Source: Clonostachys chloroleuca (lineage: Eukaryota; Ascomycota; Sordariomycetes; Hypocreales; Bionectriaceae). Taken from it: a stretch of DNA of 64,000 nt. The position numbers and the translations under genes were made by a program. The stretch spans positions 9,920,001-9,984,000 of the forward strand of contig JBANAY010000004.1 in the NCBI GenBank assembly GCA_037952775.1, read 5' to 3'. A model generated the notes under the pieces. The model was not told where the DNA came from. It searched no databases and saw only the letters and a list, made by a program, of their open reading frames with translations. This document shows, piece after piece, positions 9,207-18,603 of this stretch. Positions within the stretch are counted from its first letter, which is position 1. Each line of letters starts with the position of its first letter.

Positions 9207-11219
9207 ATGGCTCTCATGTAAGCTATTCCTCTGGGATCACTCCATACTTGCGGGACTAACTCTTAATACTTGACTTTGCTAGACTCCCTAACCCGTCTGC
9301 CCTGGTCAGCGCCGCCTTGGCCCAAGCTACCACCTTGGCCACCGTAGTCGTTCCGACTTTGACCCCCGAGTCGTCTTCCGCCGTTGAGATTTACGTCAAC
9401 CTTGGCAGCACTTACGAGAAAACGGAACGACCCTGGACTCCGGGGCATTTGCCCTTCGTGGAGATAACGCCTTCCGAAAGCGCGTCGGCTTTGGCCGAGC
9501 GATCGGAGCGAAACAACTCCTCCCCCTCCTCCGGCCCCGCCACCTCCTCCGGTAAAAACGCTTATGACTTGGGGCATGAACTGTGCCGCTTCCGAGTCGA
9601 CGACGCCGAGGACGCCCAACGCCTGTGGGAAGAGACTGGGGCAGGGAAAGTTCTTGGCGACTGGGTCAAGAACATGGATGCCAACAACGAGACTCAATGA
9701 CTCAGGCAGTTCCAGGAGACTTATCTGGGTGATCCAAACTACCTGAACTGCGACAACTTGGGTGGATACACCTGCAAGATTGATCACCAGATGTGCAGTA
9801 TGTCGATACTCTTCTGTACTCTTACGATCCAAAGCACCGTTTCCATATTAACCTGAACCTCATTTATAGATAAGATGGCTGAGGATGGCCTGGCTGGCCA
9901 CTACTGGGTCTTGCGGGCTGTCACCTCCATGAACTCTCTTCTGCGTCACTTGAAGGATTCCATCGAGATCAGAAAGGAATACTTCGATATGGACAAGCTG
10001 GTGGAATCCTTCAAGCCTGGTGACAACAAGTATACGGTCAAATACGCTCTCGATAACATCGCCCAGGCGATTCGCATTTCCAACTCGGCGGAAGCCCCGA
10101 TTGAGACCTTCTCACGAGTGGCCCAGGATGCTATTGGTGTCACCAAGTCGCTCAACCCACCCAACAAACTCGATTTGGCCACAGAGATTCTCGCGGGTGT
10201 GACCACCCACCCGGCGTTCGTCGTTGAGCTTGAAAACCGAGGCGAGAGCCACAAGCTCGATGATCTTCTCAAGGACCTGGGCCAGCGTTACTCGAGGACC
10301 ATGGAAAGGCACCTGCAGAGACTGATGTGGTCTGCCCTGGGCCATCAAGACCGGCGTGGCCTGCCACAGAACCTGCTGACGGATGACTACAAGACTGACA
10401 TTGGCAAGTTGTTCGGCGACGGAAAGTGGCTCCTCGAGGATGTTTCGTTCGGCCTGCAGCCTTTCATGGACCAGACCATGCTGCTTGCGGTAAGATTTCG
10501 CCTCTCACACCTCTCCCACCTCTCCCATCTCTCTCTCCTCCCCTGCCTCCCCTGCTTTTCCTGCCTCTCCTTCCTCCCCTCCTCCCCTGCCTCTCCTGAC
10601 TCTCCCGTCTCTCTCGCCTCTCCTGCCTACCCAACGAACTCTGCAGTGCGCTAACATCCATTTTCAGACGCACAAATTCCTGGTCGACTTGCTCCGTTCC
10701 AGCGGAGCCACAATGTTCGTCGATGCCCAAAACCTAAGGGACTGGTGCGTCGGTGAAATCGCAGAAGATGGTTACATCAGCCACAAGATCATGGATATGG
10801 GGCTCGGCAATGATGCGTGTGTTGGTTTCCAGCAGAAGAAGTATAAGCCCCTCACTCTAGATCAGGAGAAGCTCCTCGTCGACGACTTCCACATGAACAC
10901 CGACTCCGTGTACCGTCATCTGTGGGACTGCGCCAAGGACTCCAAGTACACGGTTCCGGATGTCTTCGAGGCCATGCCGGTCGGGGAGATGAAGAGCGAC
11001 GGGACACTGCCCCATTGCTACCTTGCCCCGCAGGTTTACATGGGTAGCCGGATTGCCTGGGTCGCGAACAGGAAGGACGTCTATCAATACCTGGTGAACA
11101 ACTGGACATCCAATGCCCTCATCGAAAGAGAGCGAATGTTCAGTAACAACACGTGGAACAAGTGGAAGGTTTCTGGTCTGGGGATTGATCTTCCCGCCTG
11201 GATTCATGGGCAAGGCTGA
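9207..11219 (+). pseudogene. Protein like the C-terminal region of killer-toxin-like chitinases, with one in-frame TGA
   Basis: Four inferred exons: 9207-9217, 9283-9797, 9870-10489 and 10668-11219. All junctions are GT...AG and the frame closes over 566 codons. The only lesion is a TGA at 9698-9700 (codon 143). The downstream frame stays open and protein-like, including YLNCDNLGGYTC and later CNKMAEDGLAGHYWVL. From memory, these motifs resemble the region after the GH18 domain in subgroup-C chitinases (a conserved Cys-Asp...Leu-Gly-Gly-x-x-Cys patch, then a long helical domain); that GH18 domain is absent here. Later parts read LFGDGKWLLEDVSF and HKFLVDLLRSSGATMFVD. The 11-nt first exon is the least certain part. 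The gene may be a pseudogene, undergo stop readthrough, or contain an assembly error. The third intron is a long pyrimidine run, and its retention would also truncate the product. Confidence 0.55.
10490..10667 (+). other. 178-nt intron with long polypyrimidine repeat
   Basis: Inferred intron with donor GTAAGA and acceptor TTTTCAG. Positions about 10500-10630 are almost all C and T on the plus strand, built from degenerate copies of CTCTCCTGCCTCTCC and CTCTCCCACC. The strand asymmetry is strong for its length. Confidence 0.6.
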
Positions 11220-11269
11220 GATAATGTTGTTTAGTTTTGATTTATTTTATTTTTTTTATTTGCTTTGAT

Positions 11270-11425
11270 TTTTCTTTAGTTTGTGTAACCACAATAAAAT
11301 TATTACTATAACTATTGTCATTGCTATGAATATTGCTATGAATATTACTACCAAACTGCTGCTGTTAGTACTATCATCACCATCATTATCACCATCATAA
11401 TCATTATTGTTGTAGTGATTATTTC
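11270..11425 (+). repeat. Degenerate AT-rich trinucleotide tract
   Basis: Degenerate ATT/ATC/ACT triplets, including ATCATCACCATCATTATC, just after the gene ending at 11219. Probably an old microsatellite in its 3' flank. Confidence 0.6.
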
Positions 11426-12476
11426 AATCATCAGTTTTAGTCCGATCCGCTCTGTGCCGCCACAGATCGTCCTTAATAGCCAATGTCCGGGAGAAATCAT
11501 ACCTGGAAGCTAGAGAAATGCTGTCATCTGTCTGTAGAGTTTTCTCGCATTCCTCCAGCACGCTTCTACCATGCCTTTCCGCCTCTTTCAACAAATCCAG
11601 CTCCCGAAGTACAATAGCCAAATCCCTCTCGCACAAGAATGAAGCGGGATGGCCTTTGCCCAGATATCTCTTATTTTCTACTCTATTTGCCTCAGCAGCC
11701 CCTCCGCATATTCCCACATTCACTGGTTCCTTGATAACACCAGTCCAGAGGCGATTTTGGGGACATCCGCTCCAGAGCGTCTGAGTCTCCGCGCGCGTGT
11801 AGATTTGTCTTTCGTAATTGCTCTGCTTGCTCATGTTACCTCATTTCGTGGAGTAAAAGCGTAAAGGATCAGCGCTACAGATAGTTCTCAGGTGGTCAGC
11901 TCCTCCATTCGATTGTTGCGGTTGGCAGAGCTCGATCTAGCACGTCTTTGCTCTATCGAGGTCTCCCCTAGCTCTGCGCAACTCGGATAGGCACCCCTTA
12001 ATTCGCATTGGAGGATTGTGGTTTTGCCCGAAGCTTTGGATGGCTTTTTTCTTGGACTGAGAAAAGTTGGTTCTCAGTCTCGTCGAGGTTCTCCTGACGC
12101 CAATATGCTTCAGCAAGACGTATTCGACTCCGGAGAACTGACGGATGGCCAGGGCCAAGAATTGCTGCCTGGCTCCTCAAGGTTTCCAGGGTGTGCACTG
12201 TTTCTTTCTGGTACTCCCCTTGTGTTGTGTATTGTTGCTCGCAAGGACTTGCTTTCTTGGGGGGCGTGACGGTCTGGGTGGAACTGTTGGCAACAATTCA
12301 ACATCCACATGTTTACCTCTTCGGCAATTGAACATACAGTTTATCCAAACTGTCAATGAGTCTTTGTTTGCAGAAGCCGTTGGGCGGGCAGCTAATACCT
12401 GTTGAGTTTGCAGAATTATTTCCCTAATACCGTTGATACCAGGCCGACAGTGCAGTTCCACGGCGAGGGAAGCCAA
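11424..12476 (-). pseudogene. Decayed TPR-repeat (kinesin-light-chain type) gene fragment
   Basis: TPR-like pieces lie in changing frames on the minus strand. The first (12476-12280) has ASLAVELHCRPG and ANKDSLTVWINCM. The second (about 12198-12060) has LGPGHPSVLRSRIRLAEAYW. An overlapping third frame (to 11937) has FGQNHNPPMRI and LSELRRARGDLDRAKT. The last (11834-11424) has LGKGHPASFLCERDLAIVL, then LKEAERHGRSVLEECEKTL. Each matches the pattern LGxxHPxTLxxxxxLAxxxxxxGxxxEAE of 42-residue TPR units in fungal NB-ARC or NACHT-TPR proteins. No single frame spans the region and stops separate the blocks, so the gene is dead. No NTPase domain is visible upstream, and a link to an NLR-type gene is inference. 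Confidence 0.65.
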
Positions 12477-12479
12477 GGT

Positions 12480-15400
12480 TCCTCGAGCACATCAATAACC
12501 AGCGTTACTATTGATCTCGCCCTACGTTATTGAATCGCCTTTGCCGGAACAAATCACTGACACAACAAGGTCAAGGCAGCTCTGATTATCCACGAATATT
12601 TCATCGCTATCATCCCCAGGTTCTTCGTGTTGTGTATGGGTGTGGCTTTGATGCATCTTCCGATCCGTACATATCGTCACCTGCTCACATTTCAAGCGCA
12701 TCAACGTAATTCGCTTCTTCGGGGACACATATCTTCTGTTTCTGTAGGACAAACAGCTTGGTGTTTGTTGCATCCTGAGGAGATCTCAAAAGTGTTTCCC
12801 CTTTAAAAATCAACAAGGCATAAATTTGGAAATGGGCAGCAAATAGAGGGCAAAATAGAACCAAAATAGCCAGCGGGACAATGGGATAGGACCAAACGCC
12901 AACAATCTAGTTGCCTAGCAAGTGAGCTTTGGATTGAGTCCATCCGACCGGACAGGAGAACTATACCCATCCGAGCCGGTGACGTTGAACTTGAGACACT
13001 CAAACATTAAGCTGCTTGTTGTCAAGTCCGCGACCGGTGCGATCAACTTATCAAGTGCCAATAATACATACTTGAGAGATAATAAGGCAAATTTTGTCAC
13101 TTGGTTTTATTTTGTACTATTAAATTTCTTGCAGATTTTTCTTGGAGAGCAGAACCACTCCTCCATTGGGTGTCTCATTTCTCCTGGCCACCCACTTGTC
13201 ATGTAACAGGGGGTGGTTTATAATATAGCAATTAAAATTTGAAAGCAACACCTAAATGATTTTCTGGGTCGACGTTGGGGGAAATACACAATTAATTGCT
13301 GACCAATTTCCTGTGTCGCTGTGAGCTTCCTCGTCCCATTACCGGAGTGAGTCTCAGGGGTATATTCCCGGATCAGACGGGCATCTGTTTGGAAATCGCA
13401 GCCTTGCACGTTGCTTCACGGCTAATCAGCCACTTAAAGTAGAAACCAGGCAAGTGAATTGCCCCGTTTTGACATATTGAAGGAAAGGAAGATCACAATC
13501 ACGGATGCCCCTACAAAAGCATTCGGCTCGGTCCTGCCGCCTCGCAGGGTCGAGGCCGATCAGGCTGGGTCTCGGTCGGGTCTCGGCAGGCCATCACCGA
13601 GGTGCACGCCGACGCTGGCTTATTTTGCTGGGGTTTTTTTTTCTGGTACACGCCTGTTACCCTAAAGTTGTCCTTCGTTTCTTGCCCGCAATCGAGAGCG
13701 CTCTCGTGAGTGTCAAGAATTGGCTATATCGCGAGAATAAAAAATTGGTCTAGTTAAATTTAGCATTTGAATCTTGCAGCAGCTTCTGATCAACCCTTTT
13801 TGAGAAGGGGGAATCAGGTTTGAGCGTTGGGCAACCAGAACAGAACTTCCTTTGATGGATCCCAACTGCACACGCCTTAATTTGGTCTCTTCGTTCACGG
13901 ACATTCCGTTGACATAATTTGTTCTTATTTTCCAAACTTCGGAATCAAATACATCTAACCTTTTGGTTCATGGAGGAAGTCATGCGTACGTAAGATCTAT
14001 TTTGCCACGCACAAGCTATTGCTGGTGTTGAACCTTACATGCGGCTGGGCGCAAGCTTCATTGTGACTGAGGGACAAGGTGAGGCGCGGTGTGCTAGCCA
14101 ATCAGAGGCAGGCATCGTGGAGCACACCTCGAGTGTAGTTGCAGCCCCCAAGAAGGCTGGACTTTGATTTGTACCCGTGTCGTGACGTCTTGACAAGCTC
14201 GTGTGCACGTTTGCTGAGCAGTAGGCCTCCAACTCCATATTTGTTCACCTAATGGTCAACCAGAATCCTGTGTCACAGAACACTCCTCTCTTGCCCCAGG
14301 ACTGTCTGACCGACTGGGATGGGGGTGCCTGTGCGCGACCCATCCCATGACGTACTCGGTGGAGGGCGTCAGCCGCGCACACCTTCTATCAATAGCATCC
14401 TTAGCGGAGCGAGGCTCTTGGCAGGCTCGTCGGAATTAAGGTAATTTAGGCTTATTCCCAGGCTGCCATGTCTACGAGGCGCTGACTGAGGACTGACTGT
14501 ATGCTGGATAAGGTATACTACCTAGGTGCAGAGATTCCATAGCCATTTACCTAGGTACTTTAGGTTCACCAAGCCTCGGCCGGCCAGTTCGTGTCGCACG
14601 GGATGGGCGCCCTCGTCAATCTCGACCAACAACTCAAGATTCTTAATGGCATTAGAGTTTGTTCTTTATTTTCCTATCCATACTATTTTAGCAGGAGCAA
14701 AAAAAAACATGCGCAGGCCGCGCCGATCAGATCCATCGCCCCGTAATGGTGTGAGCTTTTAGCTGGTAATTTAGCAGGAGGTGGCTCGTATGGGGGCCCC
14801 TGGTTCAGTTGTTTTGGAACAGCCCTGAGATCCATGCTGCCCGTAGCCCTTTGCTTGCATGGAATCCTCTCACCGTCGACCATGGAGCCAAGCGATGCGA
14901 TGTTTCAAGAAAACGCTCGATCGAATGCCCGGATTCAGATGGAGGGCTAGCTGTAGCTGATGTCGTCAAATGTAGGCTCTCAGATGCCATCCAAAGTCCT
15001 TTTCCCACGTTGCCTCGCCACACAGCTGCGTATCAGGCGAGGTGACCGCGCGCGACGGCTGGGCATCGTAACCTCGTCTTGCCTCTCTGGGGCATCCGCT
15101 GCTACTCTGGCAAATGCAGAAGGCACAGCACGTATTTGCCGGGATCCAGGCTGCTTTGTCGGTGCCGAGTGACCAGGCAGGGGATCTTGCATCTGCCATA
15201 TTGGTGGATGGATCCTTCGCTCCTGGGCGTTCTGGCGAGCTTCCAGTGGATTGGCTCATTAGCGTTCCCTGTACTTTGGGGGTCCTGGTACTGGCATGGC
15301 AGGGCCCCTGGCCACGGTGATATTTTTACCTGCCGAGCAATAAGGCACTTTGGTCTGTGATTGATTGCGAACGATATCGCTATTACAACGTCTCTCTCTC

Positions 15401-16283
15401 TCAGGAACTGGACGGCAGCCCTCAATTCATGCAATGCGCCGCAAGAGTGCATGACATGAAATGATGCATGATGAACTGCAGCTTAGCGAGCAACATCCGC
15501 TGCACCTGCTCACCCTAAAACCAGCTGTACTTTCTTTAAGTGCCAGCACACAAACTAGGTACCTACCTGGATCTCCTTGATAACTGTCACATGGCCGGCA
15601 TCTTGTAGGGTAGCTCCAACCGCGAGGAAACTTCAGAGATTTCCTCCCTCTTCAATCTGTTAGTAAAAGGACACCGTTTACCTTGGCGACGCTGCCGACA
15701 GAAACGTTTGACTGGGATGTTAGGGCACCATGCAATTGCAGTGGACCCTCCAGACACCAAGAAAGTCAAGATGCTGATCCTCGCTGTTTCCAATGGACTT
15801 GGCGATACCAAATTCTGACCTGAGGTATGTGAGACGGAGCGAACCCCCTCCATGACTTTGTAATTGACTGCCCACCCTGGCCATCCCCACACATTACAGT
15901 CCATATTCTTACATGGGCAAACGCTGACTGACGGGTCTCTCTATTAGGCACGATATGAGTCAGTTTTGGGCATTGCACGCCTTGTTGACTACGCAAGAGG
16001 ACACGGATACCAGGGACCAGGTTCTCCTGCCCTGGCCTACCGGGAACTGGTTGATACCATAAGCGTGAGATAACCTCTGCCTCCCGTGTTTCATTGGCAC
16101 ACTGGTGCGATACTCCACGCAGCCCTCCCACTCAGGATCCGTGAGCCAGGTTCACCGTCATGGGATGTGGTGGACACGTCCCGAACGCTATTTTTGACAC
16201 CGTCTGAAACTGGCAGCCCAGATGCTTGCTCAAGCTGGCGGTAGCGTCCGCTCGTGGCAGGAGAGATTCATGAGATCTCTGGG
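12480..16283. other. Gene-poor stretch without supported features
   Basis: About 3.8 kb with only short, mutually overlapping ORFs and no recognisable domain. The palindromic word ACCTAGGTA recurs at about 14523 and 14552, and GGTACCTACC near 15560. I cannot tell whether it holds old repeat DNA. Confidence 0.35.
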
Positions 16284-16289
16284 TATAAA
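16284..16289 (+). promoter_or_regulatory. TATA-like element of the repeat-precursor gene
   Basis: TATAAA about 245 bp before the ATG at 16532. A strongly T/C-rich leader follows at about 16380-16510, as is common at highly expressed fungal genes. Putative. Confidence 0.4.
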
Positions 16290-16531
16290 GGAGATGGGAT
16301 CGCCCGCCCAGTTGTCGGATTCTTTCTTCGATATCAACAACCCAAAAAATCAAAACAACACCACAAACTCAGAGCCGGTCTCTGTTTCTTTTCTTTTCTT
16401 CCTTTTCCTTTCTTCGCTTCTCTGTCCATTTTATTGCTGGTCAATACTTTTAACATCCTCTTTTTACATATAATTTTAAGCTTTTTTTTATTTTTTTTAT
16501 TCTTAAATAATCTTTTCAAACAACATTCAAA

Positions 16532-17623
16532 ATGGTTGCCTACAAGAACCTTGGACTTGCTGCCACCGTCGTCCTCGGCGTTGCCGAGACCGCCATCGCC
16601 GCCCCCATGGCCCCCGACTACTCCAGCGCGGCCGAACTCGAGGTCCGCGGCAAGGGGACGAAGAAGATCAACAATGCAATCAATATTGCGAACGCCGGTG
16701 CTAACGTTGTTGGTGCCTTCCACGGTGCCAAGCGTGATCTCGAGGTCCGCGGCAAGGGGACGAAGAAGATTAATAACGCGATCAATATTGCGAACGCTGG
16801 TGCTAACGTTGTTGGTGCCTTCCACGGTGCCAAGCGTGATCTTGAGGTCCGCGGTAAGGGGACGAAGAAGATCAACAACGCAATCAATATTGCGAACGCC
16901 GGTGCTAACGTTGTTGGTGCCTTCCACGGTGCTAAGCGTGATCTTGAGGTCCGCGGCAAGGGGACGAAGAAGATCAATAACGCAATCAATATTGCGAACG
17001 CTGGTGCTAATGTTGTTGGTGCTTTCCATGGTGCTAAGCGTGATCTCGAGGTCCGCGGCAAGGGGACCAAAAAGATCAATAACGCAATCAATATTGCGAA
17101 CGCCGGTGCTAATGTTATTGGTGCCTTCCATGGTGCCAAGCGTGATCTTGAGGTCCGCGGCAAGGGGACCAAAAAGATCAACAACGCAATCAATATTGCG
17201 AACGCCGGTGCTAACGTTGTTGGTGCCTTTAATGGTGCCAGGAAGCGTGATCTCGAGCCCCGTGCTAAGAAGCCTGCTGCTAAGAAGCCCGCTCCTAAGC
17301 CTGCTGCTAAGAAGCCGGCTGCTAAGAAGACCAGCGGGACCAAGATGATAAATAACGGTATTAAAATCGCGGATGCTGTAGCCAACGTGGCCAGCGCTTT
17401 CAACGGCGGCGGCGGCAGTATGATGAAGCGTGACATCCAGGAGTACCTTGACCTCCTTGCTGCCCGCGATATCGAAGAGTATCTTGAGGCCCGTGACATC
17501 GACGATGAGTACCTCGAGGCTCGCGATATCTACGACGACATCGACCTCCTCGAGGCCCGCGACATCTACGACGACCTTGACCTCATTGAGGTTCGCGACT
17601 TCGACGACGAGTACTACTACTAG
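16532..17623 (+). CDS. Secreted Kex2-type repeat precursor (six 34-35-residue units plus acidic tail)
   Basis: 363 residues, no intron. Residues 1-23 are a signal peptide ending VAETAIA. Six units follow at residues 35-68, 69-102, 103-136, 137-170, 171-204 and 205-239, each ending in Lys-Arg. A unit starts with an acidic spacer, DLEVR, then GKGTKKINNAINIAN and AGANVVGAFHGA. Residues 240-300 are a diverged unit with a Lys/Ala/Pro linker (KKPAAKKPAPK), ending MMKR. Residues 301-363 are an acidic tail of DI-Y-DD / L-EAR-D units ending DEYYY. The layout fits fungal Kex2-processed repeat proteins: secretory entry, Kex2 cuts after KR, and release of repeated peptides. The predicted core is cationic, with Asn at 47, 51, 54 and 58 forming one helix face. 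The peptide's function is unknown; a membrane-active, surface-assembling or signalling peptide are options. Confidence 0.85.
   Translation: MVAYKNLGLAATVVLGVAETAIAAPMAPDYSSAAELEVRGKGTKKINNAINIANAGANVVGAFHGAKRDLEVRGKGTKKINNAINIANAGANVVGAFHGAKRDLEVRGKGTKKINNAINIANAGANVVGAFHGAKRDLEVRGKGTKKINNAINIANAGANVVGAFHGAKRDLEVRGKGTKKINNAINIANAGANVIGAFHGAKRDLEVRGKGTKKINNAINIANAGANVVGAFNGARKRDLEPRAKKPAAKKPAPKPAAKKPAAKKTSGTKMINNGIKIADAVANVASAFNGGGGSMMKRDIQEYLDLLAARDIEEYLEARDIDDEYLEARDIYDDIDLLEARDIYDDLDLIEVRDFDDEYYY
16634..17248 (+). repeat. 102-bp coding tandem repeat, six copies
   Basis: Units start at 16634, 16736, 16838, 16940, 17042 and 17144; the last is 105 bp because of one extra codon (AR-KR). Copies differ mostly at third codon positions. 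The period is a multiple of three and the unit lacks stops in several frames, so long open frames also appear in other frames and on the minus strand. Confidence 0.95.
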
Positions 17624-18603
17624 CTTGTTGTGTGACGGAGGCTTATGATACCCATGGCATGATTGTTAGACATTTCGAAGATGTGTCGGTTTGGTGATCT
17701 TCAAAGTAGCTATTTTGAATCCAAAGATTATTTATGAATACTCTTTCTCCAGTGTATTTCTTGATGTTGTATGCCACTCTTAGGGTTTGATCTTTGCACA
17801 CCTAGTTCTATGAGAATATTTCACTGCTTGAGTTATCCCCGAACTTTATTGTTCGCTACGTCGCATGATATATCCTCCCCTAAACAGTCTAGCGCAATCT
17901 GCGAACTGACTGTTATTGCTTGTTAGTCTTCGTAATAGGCGAGAAATCCCACTGCCTTGACAAAGCGTTTTCGAGTCAGTCTCGGATGGGATAAAGGCGA
18001 CCTGGGAGTTGAAGAATATGGCAGACGTTTTTAACTGTGATAGGATTAAACAATCAAGATCCTAGGGCTACCTCTTCTGGGTAAGGAGAAAGGATAAATC
18101 TTCATTCTCCAAGGCTCACAAGCGATAAGAGTTTTGGACTGGCCACGCTTAAACCTCCTTTAAACCTCCTCAAATTCTGAAGACTATTTTCTTAGAGACT
18201 AAACGCACCTCGAAAGAGGACCTTCCGTTAAGCCGTCTATTCTTCTATCTTAGGAAGTATATTGCCAGAGAATGAATCTTTGCTAGACGTACCCCCTTAC
18301 CGTCCTCTCTGGCACTGCTCCATCTGCAATGTGCGTCCACATAAATATTGGCTATGCAAGCGTGTACTACCGAGGTGAACCCAAGCAGATCGGGTGACAG
18401 GCCGCTCTCAAAGATAAGGGTTCAGCTCTTTTTCGGGAATCCATCCGAGACCTCACTCTCAGAAGCTCCTAGCTGGATGCGGGGTATGGAAATAGACGAA
18501 CGAGATAAAAGACCTAGGAACAGCCGGGCACCTCACAGATCCTCTAGAAACCTAAGAAAACAGCCAAATCAGCAGAAGAAATAACACTTTCCAAATCGCA
18601 CCC
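17624..18603. other. Intergenic, no gene seen
   Basis: AT-richer spacer holding the 3' flank of the repeat-precursor gene and the promoter of the D-amino-acid oxidase. A short direct repeat, TTTAAACCTCCT, occurs near 18160-18175. No supported ORF. Confidence 0.35.

Noticed and set aside
9665..9705. A short intron (GTCAAG...CTCAG) that would remove the TGA at 9698
   Set aside because: Only 41 nt, with no branch point at proper distance, and removing it shifts the downstream frame away from the conserved Cys motif.
16254..17499. Long open frames on both strands overlapping the repeat precursor (16254-17348 +, 16334-17131 -, 16618-17499 -)
   Set aside because: A 102-bp period divisible by three without stops keeps several frames open. 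Only the 16532 frame has a signal peptide, silent-site variation and KR-ended units.
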